A stretch of 64,000 bases of DNA from Eimeria necatrix. Taxonomy: Eukaryota > Apicomplexa > Conoidasida > Eucoccidiorida > Eimeriidae. Position numbers and translations under genes: made by a program. The notes below the pieces were generated by a model, which made no database searches, was not told the DNA's origin, and was given only the letters and a program-made list of their open reading frames with translations. Position 1 is the stretch's first letter. The number at the start of each line of letters is the position of its first letter. Of this stretch, positions 1 through 17,769 are shown piece by piece. The stretch covers positions 35,466 to 99,465 of the forward strand of contig NW_013651828.1 of NCBI RefSeq assembly GCF_000499385.1, in the 5' to 3' direction.

Positions 1-3000
1 TTGCAGAAGCTGCGCCATTGGAACCATATGAGAGCAGCAAGCCGTGCCTGTGCTGCCTGGGCACTTGTGCTGTGGAGCTTTGCAGAGCACGGAGGCTAGC
101 GAAAACAAGAAGCCCCAGCAGGGTTGTGAATGCATCATCCTGTGGGGGGAAACAGACTCATTCGGAACCCAAGATCCCATGTAGTGATGAAGCATCCGCA
201 TCAAAAGAAAGATGGTCTGTGTGGGGTGGCTCTTGCAGCCGTGGGTGCCTTCTGCTGCCTTCAGCGCTGGCCGTGGTGTTGGCTGAACTCTCTGAGGGAT
301 TTCTCGAAGAGAGCAAAACTTCTTGGGGAGGCTTTTCACGCACAGACTTTAAAAGGCAGCCGCTAGTGTGTGAAGGGCCTCTAAAATCGAGAAGCCTTCA
401 GGGACGGGGAGATGCCATGAATCCAGAGGAAACGAAAGGGAATGGGCAGGGCTCCTTGAGGAGGCATCCGGGCCAATCAGGTCCCCGCGGTCTTCTGGCT
501 TGCGATTTGTTCAGCTGCTGTCTCTTTGTGCCTCCATTTTGTTGCGCAGATTGGCCAGTGCCAGCTGAAGGTGTCTCGTTTGTTGGAAACTTTCAGAGAT
601 TCGTGGCGCTTTCGCCTGAAGAGGGCACTTTGGGAATTCCGTGGTGGCTCAGGGAGGGACCTGGCCGTGAGTCTCCATGCAGTCCGGCTTTGCAGGATGA
701 AGCGAATGAAACAGAGCTGAGACTACTACGTGGTGTGCTGGAGGCTCCCATAGACAGCGGCGAGCAGCATGTGCAGGTGCACCAGTTGGGGGATAATCGA
801 TCTCACAATGTGACTCTTTTCTTTGCCCCACAAGTATGCATTCCCAGAACCCTCTCTGGAGGCCAGCTTACGGCTTGTTGATGGCTTGCAGAGTCCAGCT
901 GGTGGCTAGGCAACTAGCTTTTGGGTGGCTAGCTGAACAGCAGCCCGCCTGTGTATGAAAGGGTACAGTCTGGAGCACGGTGGGAACTGGTACTGATACC
1001 AGCGACGAGATTGAAAGCAACTTGGGAAGCAATTTGTTTTTTTTTGTGTACTGCAGTTTCACATTTTGAGGCATTTGCTGTGCGGAGATGATCTCCAGTT
1101 TTGCTGCTCTATCAAAAGCGCAACGCCTGTCAAACTGTTTGGAGGAAAAAGCGGGGCGTCCTTTACGCTATCATCGGATGGGTGAGCAAAACTCTGAAGG
1201 CCAGTTTAAAGCCTATGGCCTTTCTACAATGCATATGTAAACATCTTATCAATCCTGAAGCCCAGTTCCCTTCACATATCCACTGGTAGACCCGGGATCA
1301 TACCCCACACTATGAATGGTCACCGATGCATCTGACTTTATGTGCGCATCCATTCCTCTTTCTCGGCATGATTTCCTCTTGTCTTATGCCTTTGTCTCCA
1401 TACCTATCCCTGCACTTCTCTGCTTGTTTGTTTTCGTTTCGGTTGGCTGCTTGCACACGATGCTCAGCCTAGGGGGGTGGTGTCGTCGTGCATAATTTTT
1501 ACATAAAGGTCGTGCTGTTGTTATCGACGTTCCGTTACATTTTTTTGCGTTTTAACTGCAATGTGAATCCTCGTTTTTGCCTTCTCCGTGCTCAGGGTTT
1601 ATGTATTGAAGGAGTTAAACCGTCACGAGGTCAAGTTGCTGCTGTGTCAGAGTGACTCTTTCTTCCGCCATTTTTCCCGCGTGTTATTGGAAGGAAGGCC
1701 GTCTGCCCTAACCCCAATTTTGGGTCTATTTCAAGTAAAGAATACAATAAATGGAGACAAAAGGTATTACGTTGCCCTTAGTAACCTAAGGTACAGAGAA
1801 GGAGGGGCACCAAAGGGGCCCATCAGGGTCTTCGACCTCAAAGGACTCGGCAGGCAAAGGTATATACCGGAAACGGATTCACACGCAGTTCACAGTGGCG
1901 CCAACAGCAGCAGCAATAGCTGCACGGGTGGTGGGGCTGCTGCAAGGACAGCGGGGAGACAGAATCGAACGACAGCTGCTGCAGTGCTGAACGAAGCAGC
2001 CGCATCTACAGCGACCCCAGCAGCAAACGATGCAGCAGCAGTAAGCTCGGACGAAAATTATTCTCCTAAGATCTTGGCAGCCACTGAAGAACCATTTTCT
2101 AGCAAAGACGCTGGCTTCCCAGCGGCAGGTGGGTTCATTGCACATTTTTCGCTCTCTTTACTTTTTTTCATATGCACCGGAGACTCATTCATATTCCTTT
2201 TCATTACCCTTCAGATTGGTTTGTCCCTTCTTTGTCTCTGGCTTGCCTGACACAAGCTGGCACTGTGCGACAGTTTCTGTGCAGGCGAAAGTCTCTTTCG
2301 CTTCTTTTCTACAGCAACGCCTCCAGCAACTCCAGCAGTCACAGCAGCTGAAGCAAGGGCAGCAATTGAAATATCAGCTGCAGCGGCAGCCGCTGGGGAG
2401 TTCGAATCCTTGGACGTGCATGCAGCGTTGGAGTGCGTGCCAGTGTTATGGGATCAAAATTTTCGCGAATACTCTCGGGGCTTTGCGTTGTGCATGCACT
2501 CCAGTGACGTCTGTGCCTTTAGGGAGGCGCTGCAGCAGGACCTTTCTTTGCTGCAGCGTCTTGAGGTGGTTGACTACTCGCTGTTGGTTGTGGTTTACGA
2601 GGAAACCGCAGAGATATGCTTCGGCCTCATTGATTTTTTCCGCAAGTATACGTGGGACAAACACGTAGAGAAACTGGGCAAAGCCCTCGCCTACATGACC
2701 AGTGGCCTCCAGCCCACTGTCCTATCCCCAGGCGATTACAGGCAACGCTTCACAGAAACGCTGCGGGAGTTCTTTGCCCCTGCACTGCCCCCCCTTCTCC
2801 CCGTGTCCCTCCACACGCTGCGGGCACTCGCAGCCGCACTGACACCCGTAGACACTTATCCGCAAGGCACGCACCTCGCTGGTGCTGTTGCTGCGGCGTT
2901 AGAAAATTCGGAAACATCACAAAGAACAGCAGAGTTGGCAGTGGCGGAAGTGGGTAGAAGAGAGGAGAGTCGCCCAACGTGTACTGAGGAGCCAATAGGC

Positions 3001-3210
3001 AAAGTGCCGTTCGCACCAGACGCTGCTGTCCCCGCTAAAGGGGGGCTTTCTTCAGGTGTTCCTCCAAGATCCTCCACGGGGCCGCTGCCATCGTTTGCTG
3101 CTTGTCTTGCTGCTATTGTGAGGGACCAGCAGCAGCGGGACGCAGCAGGGACGTGGGGCTCTGGGGCTACGTGCGACAGCTGCGGGGAGACCCCAGCCAG
3201 CCTCAGGTAG
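1..3210 (+). CDS. Phosphatidylinositol phosphate kinase (PIPK family), 5' partial
   Basis: PIPK-family lipid kinase that phosphorylates phosphatidylinositol phosphates, normally to PI(4,5)P2 at membranes. Four exons support the model: 1-833 (open to the left edge), 1057-1181, 1596-2128 and 2315-3210, with matching phases. Core motifs appear in order across the splices: FFAPQ/FHILRHLL (family YAPxxFxxLR), FGGKSGASF (glycine-rich loop), VYVLKELNRHE (ATP-binding Lys), VFDLKGLGRQRY (family DLKGS), DYSLLVVV, GLIDFFRKY with the metal-binding Asp, and VLSPGDYRQRF at the activation loop. The segment after the DLKG motif carries an Ala/Ser/Asn-rich insert split by intron 3. Ser of DLKGS is Leu here. 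No initiator Met is visible, so the N-terminus lies outside the window; the first 540 bases of exon 1 are low-confidence coding and may hide an intron at 481-549. The 4P/5P substrate class cannot be assigned by eye. Confidence 0.87.
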
Positions 3211-4412
3211 CGTGCTGTTTCCTGTGGCGGCTTCGCGGCTGCATGCACTGCGTGTCAGGGCTACGGGGTGCCATGATGTACAGCACTTGGAAGAGCCTCA
3301 CAAAAGACGACTTTGAAAAGCCCTCTGCACGCCTCAGGCCCCGCGTACTAAACGCTGCGCCCTAACTCTGAACTTTGTGCAAAGCGTTCACTATGAGACT
3401 AACGGGAGTCCTGGAGGCACTCTGTTTAACGCCCACTTTACTTAGGGGGAGCCCAAGCAGTCAGTTGGGGCCTCTTATTGCTGGGCAGTTTGCTTCATAT
3501 ATAGGGGGGCTATCAATTGCGGAGGTTGCGCTAGTAGGCGAGACATATTTTGCTACTTACACAGATAGGATGACAGAAACAGACACTACAATTGTTGTCC
3601 ATTCGCCTCTTGCAAGGTTTTCTGGGCAGTGTCATTTACGCAAACCTGGATAGAGAAATTACGAAAGCGCAATCAAAAAAGTAAGGGGAAAAACAGGATC
3701 TTTACTTTCCAAATATCAAGAGGAGGGGCACAGAGGACGCCACACCCTGGGTCTCTCTGAGACGCACTCCAAGTTGCTTCAGTCGCTGTTGTTACTTCTG
3801 CGGCTGCTGTTCCTGCTGCATATCTGAAGCGTGTTGCTGTTTTTGCTGCTTCATATGTGTCTTTAAATGCTGTTGTCGTTGCTGCAGCTTTGCGGTTCCG
3901 TTTGCTCCTGCTGATGGCTCTGCTGCGACGGCCGTTGCGCCTCCAACAAGGCATGCTCCTGTCGCATTTGGTGTTGCTGGTGCTGCAACATCTCTTGCTG
4001 CCGCTACGTTTGATGCTGCTGCTGCTACAGTGGGTGCTGCAGTTGCTGCTGCAGCATTTGTTGCCTCTGGCGCTGCAGTTGCAGCATCTGCCGCCGGCGC
4101 TTCTGCTGCAGCTGCTGCATGATTTTGGCCAGTTGAGCCTTTGGCATTTCTTGTCTTTTTCTTTTCATTTTGTTCGCGTCTTTTTAGTATAGCCTCGGAT
4201 ATACGAGGGGCCGCGCGGCTTGGCCTGTGGGGAAAGCACGAGCCTCAATACGCAAGCACTGGACCACAAACCCTAGACCCGAAACCCTAGCCCAAAAACC
4301 CTTAAATTCAAAACTTGTGCCTTCATAAGTGCCCATAATCCCGGGGAAAAAACAATTTTTGGTTGATGCTGGTGAGTAGACTTGAGGCTGCATGCATGCA
4401 CTCAGTTGCACC
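3211..4412. other. Intergenic, triplet-rich spacer with telomere-type words
   Basis: No supported gene between the two convergent genes. Positions 3840-4130 are a degenerate CTG/GCT-rich tract that reads as Ala/Gln-rich sequence on the minus strand and Leu-rich on the plus strand, with no domain or splice context. Positions 4266-4313 hold degenerate AAACCCT words. Confidence 0.5.
4266..4313. repeat. Degenerate telomere-type AAACCCT words
   Basis: Several imperfect copies of the (A)AACCCT(A) word, the Eimeria-type telomere motif, sit in intergenic DNA downstream of the NFACT-R gene. The copies are imperfect and far from a chromosome end as far as the window shows. Confidence 0.7.
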
Positions 4413-5183
4413 TCACCGGCCCGTCAGTCTGTGAGTCTTTCCCCGAATCGCCACTGTCCCCAGCGGGGATCCCAAGGGTTTAGTGAGCTGGCCTGCAGTT
4501 GTGCAGACAACAGGCACCTGCCGCTGCGTCTTGCCTTTGGAAAAGTAAGCTGCACAATCTGCTGCGAACGCCAAGGCTGCCCTTGGAGGGCCTCCAGCGG
4601 GGCTTTCCTTCAGGGGTAACTCCACTCGAGTTTTCCCTTGAGAAGAATCTTCTTGAAAAGAACTTTCGTCCATAGATGAGGCCTTCTTTGGAAGCCGCAG
4701 CAGCACGTGGGCCCCAGGCACCCCTTCTGCATGCATCCAAATGTCTGACGGCTTCGAAAAAGAAAAAGAAAGGCGCTCATTCTGCATTGAAAAAAACCGC
4801 AAAGACCACACAAGAAAGAAAATAGGTCGCAAATAAAATATCAGAAAAGGAAAACGGTACTAAGGATTCTTCGTAGCCACGCATACGGGGGTATAAGGAG
4901 AAAAGAATCACTGTACATTTGAGGTGTATGATCACCTCACCTGTTCCGCACTTCGGCCGATATAAACCATACCCAGATCTGGGGAATCGGGAATTGCCTC
5001 CAACAACAGTAGGCCCTTCATCTGGGGGTCGTGTCCTTTGTTGGTCACTTTTGTTGGCTTCTTTTGATCTCCTGCGGGTGCCCTTGTTGCCGCACCAGCT
5101 GCCCCAGCAGCAGCCGCAGCAGCTGCTGCAGCTGCAGCTGGAGCTGGGGCAGCTACCATCCTCTCTTCAGCAGTTTCCTGCAT
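4413..5183 (-). CDS. NFACT-R (DUF814) domain protein, bacterial RqcH-like, 5' end unresolved
   Basis: Two minus-strand exons, 5183 (or 5177 if the acceptor there is used) to 4941 and 4781-4413, join at phase 0. The join reads VYIGRSAEQ/NERLSFSF then SKPSDIWMHAEGVPGAHVLL, followed by FAADCAAYFSKG, then KPLGSPLGTVAI and KTHRL before the stop. This is the NFACT-R fold of RqcH/FbpA/NEMF (pattern GRNxxQND, DxWxHxxxxPGSHV, KPxGAxxG), which contacts nascent-chain-blocked large ribosomal subunits. The PGAH form is closer to bacterial or plastid RqcH than to eukaryotic CCDC25-type proteins. An Ala run precedes the domain, and a Ser/Glu/Lys insert sits after the LLRLP strand. No NFACT-N or coiled-coil region was found in the 1.3 kb to the gyrase start, so the 5' exons are missing or the protein is NFACT-R only. 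It is divergently transcribed from gyrase A. Confidence 0.72.
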
Positions 5184-6479
5184 GCAGCAGAAGCGCCTTT
5201 ACATCGCAACGGCGTTTTGGTGTCTGGAAGCCCGTGACGGGATTGAACTTCACTGAAAAAGACAGACACAGGTCCTGCCACTAGCATAGACCAACGGAAC
5301 ATATGAACAAGCCCCTCACAGACACAACTTCATCTGCTTCATGCTTGTAGCTTGTGTGATCCCGCGAAAATCCCGAGAAAAGTCCCCAAGGCGATTCACC
5401 TGTGCGCCATTAGCAGCTGGGGGGGAGACCCCTGATGCACATCTTTGTGAAACTCTCATCCCCCTCTGGATGACTCTCCCAAGAACTCCACAACTGGAAA
5501 GCCACAAAGGCCCAGAAACCATGTATTGCTTGGGCCTTGCGTCCCTCAAGCGAGGAGCTGCTGTGGGACAGCACAGGGGACGCAGCTGCCCGGTGAACCC
5601 TGGGGCGGTCCGGGGTTTGAGCCCTCCGCGTAGCCCCTTAAGACCCCTGATCATTGTAGTTGACTCATTTATAGGCGCTACGAAAAACACTAGTTTGATA
5701 AAATGTAGTAGACGCATGGTGGCATCCTTGCCTGCGAAGAGGCGCTCGCGAGCTCGGATCTGCGGTGTACAGACATCCCACGCTTGAGAAGTGGCTTCTC
5801 TGTCTCAAGAATTGCCTCTCAGAAAAAAATTATGTTGTTTATGGATTGTGCTTTTCGAATAAAGTAATTTGCGGGGAACCTGCCGGCTAGAACGCAAACT
5901 CGTGTCATTGCGAGCACCCGCCGATGCTCTCCAGCGAGAGGCATCGATTGGAAAGTGAGGTGAAAGTTAGGTGATTCCTGTAAATTTTTTGACGCAGAAA
6001 TGAAAATTGAGAGCCCCACCTAAAATATAGTTAAGGCAAGAGCTCCTGTTGACCAGTGGGGGCCCAGTGAGGGGCCCCAACCCCCCGAGTCGGCGCAAGG
6101 GCCCCCCACCTTCGAGAGTCGCTGTAGGCCGTAAAACCTCAGCCTTCAGCTGCAAGCCTACAGAAGAGCTTGGCCTGCTGTTAAGAGGAAGAGATGAAGC
6201 AGGAGTGGCTCGGCTCCGGCAGTTTCATGGGAGTTGAAAGTCCCACCACCCCCCCCATACAGTCATAAGATCTCAGCGCTAAGCGGCAAAACTGGCTTCC
6301 ATTTCTGCGTCGCAGAGTCTGTGGGTCTCAATGAGAGTCCCTGGCTCATAGGCCGATGGGGATCGACGATCCCCGTCGTTGGGGGGGGGCTTTGTGGCCA
6401 CGCGGCTTGTGAACCCCCGCCAATCTTAACTATTGAATGCTGAGCCATTAGGCCCAGAGCCACAGCAGTCGAAGCCACG
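5184..6479. other. Divergent intergenic region between NFACT-R and gyrase A
   Basis: Probably holds both promoters and unassigned 5' exons of the NFACT-R gene. Open frames exist on both strands at 5316-5787, but neither shows a recognisable domain. G-runs at 6240-6390 are notable. No TATA or other firm promoter element could be assigned. Confidence 0.4.
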
Positions 6480-13830
<7,351 letters not shown>

Positions 13831-14532
13831 CAGTTCGTGGAACTATCACGTAATTGCTGCATGCGCCCACCTAAGCGTTTTCTGCCGAGGCTTTTCTATG
13901 GCAGAGGCGGCGAGTACAAATAGTCTGCAGGGCCTTCTGAGACCCCAAATACGGGCTTAACAGGCCCCAGCAAAACACAGTGCACTAGATACTACGTGGG
14001 GCCCCTGCACCTCGTCTAGGTCTCCACAAACGTACCCTCCTCGCAAAATCGCAACAAAGAAACACCACGCATTTTTCCCAAGTGCCGCCAGGTGCACGTT
14101 GCGGCCTTCTGCTATATCCGAGCTGCCCGCACAGTCCCAACAGAGCCACTGCGAAGCTCAATTGTCCATTTGAGCTCTCCTGTGGCCTCTTTTTGGCCCC
14201 CTAAGGATGCCTATCTATCAGTCCCTGGTGGGGTCTCTGTAAAGTCTCTCAGGGCCAGGGCCGTTGCTGAGCCCTTGTAGAGCACTCTGCAGCATCTGTG
14301 CAGCTGCTGCTAAAGCCCACGATGACCCCAGCAAGTTTCCTTCCGGGGTGATTTTAAGGCTTTTGACGCGCCTTTGTGAGCTCCCTCTTGGGTCCCTGTA
14401 AGACCCCAATGAAGAGACAAATGGAGCTGCTTCTGGACAACTTCCATGTTTCTCCCTGTGCGCCCGAAAGCGCCCAGCAAGCCTCCCAGGCCACTCCTGG
14501 GAAAGACCTGCTGGCTGCGGGGGCCCTGCCTT
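13831..14532. other. Convergent intergenic spacer
   Basis: Lies between the stop codons of gyrase A (+) and the transhydrogenase-like gene (-). Minus-strand frames at 14218-14723 overlap it but show no domain. Probably 3' untranslated regions of both genes. Confidence 0.45.
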
Positions 14533-16797
14533 CTACGACTTTTGGAAGAAGGCACTGGCTGCATCTGAGGAGACAGAGCTCTGCCGCGAGTGCCCTGAAA
14601 TGCTGCTGCCCAGTTTGAGCTGCGACAGAGTGCGGCGGCCCCTGAAAATGCTGTGGGCTTTGGGGGGGAGGGGGTCACCCCGGTCAAGTAGCAGCAGGCT
14701 GTGCAGCACAGGGTCGGTCTCATCTGGCAGAGACAAAGACAATGCTTCGGGACTTTTCAGTTGCTGCAGCAGGTTGCAGACACTTTCAGAGAGAATCCGC
14801 GACGTCTCCTTCGGCATCAGCTGCTGCAGGCTGCTGCCATCCAGCACAGTGACCCCCACAGGGGGCCCCTGCATGATCCCTGGGGAGAGGGGCCCCGTCT
14901 CCAAGGGCTCTCCTTGGGGGCTCCTTTGCACACAGCCAAACCAACCTGGAGCAGCATCTGGGTGCCCCCCCAGCATGTCGATGACCACAGCGCCGGCCTT
15001 CATGCCCTCCATCCACTCTTCGGGTACCAGCTGAGGGGGGCCCCCCTCGAACTCGCCTGGGGGGCCCCCGTCCAGCCCGCGAGGGGCGCAAACAACTATG
15101 TCGCTCTTCTGAACCAGAGCACGGAGGGTTCCAACCACCTGGGGAAATCTGCTGAGGGCCTCCCAAGAAGAGACACGGAGAAGGACAGAAAGAAAAACCG
15201 CACCAATGGACTCCACTGCTGCCTTTGCGGAAATTCGGGGGTCAGCCACATACACCTTAGCGCCAGACTTGTAGGCTGCTGCTGCTGCATGCAGCCCCTC
15301 AACGCCCGCGCCCAGGACCAGCACCATGGCGGGGTCGATGCGCCCTGCAGCAGTTGTGAGGCCCTTCACCAGCCGCGGCAGCGCGTAGAGGCACTGCAGC
15401 AGCGCCTTGCTGCCTCGCAAGGCTTCGAGAGAAGCAGCAGCAGCAACCCCGCGGGCCTGGAGAGACGGCGAGGAGACACTAAGGGAAAGCACAGACCAGC
15501 GCGCCGCACTCAAGGCCGGCAGCAGCGGACAAGGGCGCCCCGGAGGAATGCTGCATATCAGCACGCTGCCTTTGCCCCCGCCTGCTGCTGCTGCTGCAGC
15601 ATTTGCTGCTCTTCCGTTTGCGGGGCCGCCTGCCTTCATAAAGTAGTCCAGGGGGGGTATAGTTGGGTGCACGAGGACTTCAGCCCGAAGCACCTCTTCC
15701 AAATCGCAAACATCGGCGCCCGCCATTGTGTACTCTAGAGAAGAGTAAGTGCAGGGGCCCCCGGGGCCCCCGGGGCCCCCGCTGGCCGTGAGAGCTCCCG
15801 AGGTCGCCTCAGCCGTGGGGACCGTGGCGGCCTCTTCCCCTAAGTCCCTTTCTACCAAAACCCTAAACCCCATGGCCCGCAGCCGCTGGACCCCCCTGGG
15901 ATCGAGGGGGACGATCCCGCCTCCCACCTGGTCCCGCAGGGCCCCCACAGTCAGCACGGGCGGGGGCCAGTGGGAGACAGGCTGGGCTGTGGGGTCTTCG
16001 TCTAAGTCCCCGTAGACTCTAATGGGCGGCCAGCCCCTGCCCTCCCCCACGCCCCTGCCCAGATGCCTCAAGGCCTCGTTGATTGCCGCGAGGGACTTTT
16101 TCGCGTCTCCAGGCAAGACGCAGACGTTGGGCCGCAAAAAGGTGGGGTTGTTGTTCTTGCCGCCAAGGGGCCCCCGGGGCCCCTGCGAGCGGCGCAGGGC
16201 CACAACCCTGGGCACTCTCCAGGCCTCAATTATGGCCCCCTTCAGAGACTTTCCGTCTTGAGTGAGAGTGGGATTAACCACGTCGTTGGCGCCGACAATG
16301 AGGCACGCGTCGTACTTGAACAGCATCTCCACGACCTCTCCGCCTGTCTTTATTAGGCGCTCCGGCACGCCCTGCAGAAACAAAGAAATGTGGCCCGGAA
16401 ACAATCCCGCTATGGGACTCACGCCTATCTCCACGCAGGACCCCAGCAGCAGCAGCTTCACTGTCTCCGCGAACTCCGCCCCACACCGACTTTGCGCAAG
16501 GCCCCAGCCAGGCACCACCAGCACGCAGCGCGCATTCAGCAAGGTGGCCGCTGCAGCGCTGGCGTCCGTCAAGTTCCAAGAAGTCGCGGGGGCAGCATTT
16601 TCCTGCTCCTGCTGCTCTTGCTGCTGCTCTCGCTGCTGCTGCTGTTCGCCCTGCTGCTTCTTGTGCTGCTGCTGCAGCTCCGGCGCGTTTCGGCCTTGCT
16701 GCTGCTGCTTTTGCTGCTTCAGCTCCTGTACATGAAGGGAAAGGCGACGCGAGGGGGGGCGGTTGCTTAAAGAGGAAGAGGCAGAGGAAACCGACAT
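14533..16797 (-). CDS. NAD(P) transhydrogenase-like protein, domains III-I, no membrane domain (754 aa)
   Basis: Proton-translocating transhydrogenases couple NADH/NADP+ hydride transfer to a membrane domain (dII). This frame runs from ATG 16797 to a stop at 14533. A Gln-rich N-terminus (residues 26-68) precedes dIII: VVPGWGLAQSRC (family PGYGxAxAxAQ), IGVSPIAGLFPGH, VGANDVVNP, LRRSQ and PGDAKKSL near 230, which together bind NADP(H). Then comes dI: VGALRDQVGGGIVPL, PTIPPLDYF, and the Rossmann motif VLGAGVEGLHAAAAA with acidic ADPR. The dIII-before-dI order matches the known coccidian beta-alpha fusion. What is missing is striking: no transmembrane helices before, between or after the domains, and the RQD-type loop of dI is not recognisable. 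GAVFLSVLLRVSSWEA may be an unspliced short intron. Upstream CAG-rich sequence to 17044 could hold another exon but is not hydrophobic. A soluble paralogue or degenerate copy is possible. Confidence 0.85.
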   Translation of the reverse strand: MSVSSASSSLSNRPPSRRLSLHVQELKQQKQQQQGRNAPELQQQHKKQQGEQQQQREQQQEQQEQENAAPATSWNLTDASAAAATLLNARCVLVVPGWGLAQSRCGAEFAETVKLLLLGSCVEIGVSPIAGLFPGHISLFLQGVPERLIKTGGEVVEMLFKYDACLIVGANDVVNPTLTQDGKSLKGAIIEAWRVPRVVALRRSQGPRGPLGGKNNNPTFLRPNVCVLPGDAKKSLAAINEALRHLGRGVGEGRGWPPIRVYGDLDEDPTAQPVSHWPPPVLTVGALRDQVGGGIVPLDPRGVQRLRAMGFRVLVERDLGEEAATVPTAEATSGALTASGGPGGPGGPCTYSSLEYTMAGADVCDLEEVLRAEVLVHPTIPPLDYFMKAGGPANGRAANAAAAAAGGGKGSVLICSIPPGRPCPLLPALSAARWSVLSLSVSSPSLQARGVAAAASLEALRGSKALLQCLYALPRLVKGLTTAAGRIDPAMVLVLGAGVEGLHAAAAAYKSGAKVYVADPRISAKAAVESIGAVFLSVLLRVSSWEALSRFPQVVGTLRALVQKSDIVVCAPRGLDGGPPGEFEGGPPQLVPEEWMEGMKAGAVVIDMLGGHPDAAPGWFGCVQRSPQGEPLETGPLSPGIMQGPPVGVTVLDGSSLQQLMPKETSRILSESVCNLLQQLKSPEALSLSLPDETDPVLHSLLLLDRGDPLPPKAHSIFRGRRTLSQLKLGSSISGHSRQSSVSSDAASAFFQKS

Positions 16798-17769
16798 GTT
16801 GTCAAGTCGGCATTTATGGGGCCTCTTGCTGCTGCTCCTGCCACTACTGTGCTGGCCCTGCGCCTAAATGTGCTGCTGTAGCTGCTGCTGCATCTATTTG
16901 AGCTGTTGAGGCGAAGTCGGTGCTGCTGCGGCTGAGGCTGCCCGCGTGTTTCTTGCCGCGCGAATAGGAGGACCCTTGCTGCTGTTGCCGCTGCTGCTGC
17001 TTCATTTGTTTTGGCAGCCCGAGCTGCTGCTGAAGCCTCTGCAACCTTGTCTTCGGAGCGCCTGTGTAGTCCGTGTGCGCTGGCAGCCGTGCTTTAGGCC
17101 GCCTAGCGCTCGGTGACTACCTTAGCTCTGTTTGGCAGACACCGCAAAAAAAACCAATTATTAAAACGCAAAAGCAAAATATATTGAAAGCCAAGAAAAC
17201 AAGACTCAAGAATGGCGGCGAAGGCGCTAGCTGCCAAGGTCACACGAGAAGATCTTCCAGGAAAACGTGAAAAAGAGAACAAGCACAGAGGCCTAGCCCG
17301 GCCGATTTCCTTGAAGAATTGAATTATTCATTTCCTTGTTTCAGTGTTTGCTTCAATGCGCTTTTAACGGGCGCAGGGAAAAAGCGAAAAACTGGATACA
17401 GAGGCCCCTGATGCGATAGCGGACAGAGGCCCCCCAAGGCAAATACTTAGGGGGCCCCTACGACGGGATGAAGCCGAACGGCTGGGGCCCAGTGTGTCCA
17501 GCCAATTGGTCCAGTAAATGCTAATATCTGCGGTATCTTCAAGCGCGTTTATTTTAATTAACTCGTTGCATTTTTAGTGCTTTTTACTGCACCGTTCTGA
17601 AGTTGAAGACCAGATGGACGCAAATGGAGGCCTTAGCACATTCGTCAATTTAAGGTGTATGAACACCGGAATTCGGGTCGTCTTTTTCGATTTTCCTAGC
17701 TCTCAAGGGAGCGAACTATAGAGGACTTCCTTTAATTCTGTTTTCGCCAGCTTCCTGGCATTTGCGAAT
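16798..17769. other. Divergent intergenic region
   Basis: Positions 16820-17050 are CTG-rich (Gln/Ala-rich if read on the minus strand) and might be a 5' exon of the transhydrogenase-like gene; an in-frame stop lies shortly upstream of the chosen ATG. Positions 17100-17769 are unremarkable AT-richer DNA with presumed promoters. Confidence 0.4.

Noticed and set aside
3857..4192. Leu-rich 111-codon frame that might suggest a membrane protein
   Set aside because: Translation of a degenerate CTG tract; no start context and no splicing partner.
14701..15738. Plus-strand 345-codon frame
   Set aside because: Antisense to the transhydrogenase-like gene, whose domains are clear on the minus strand.
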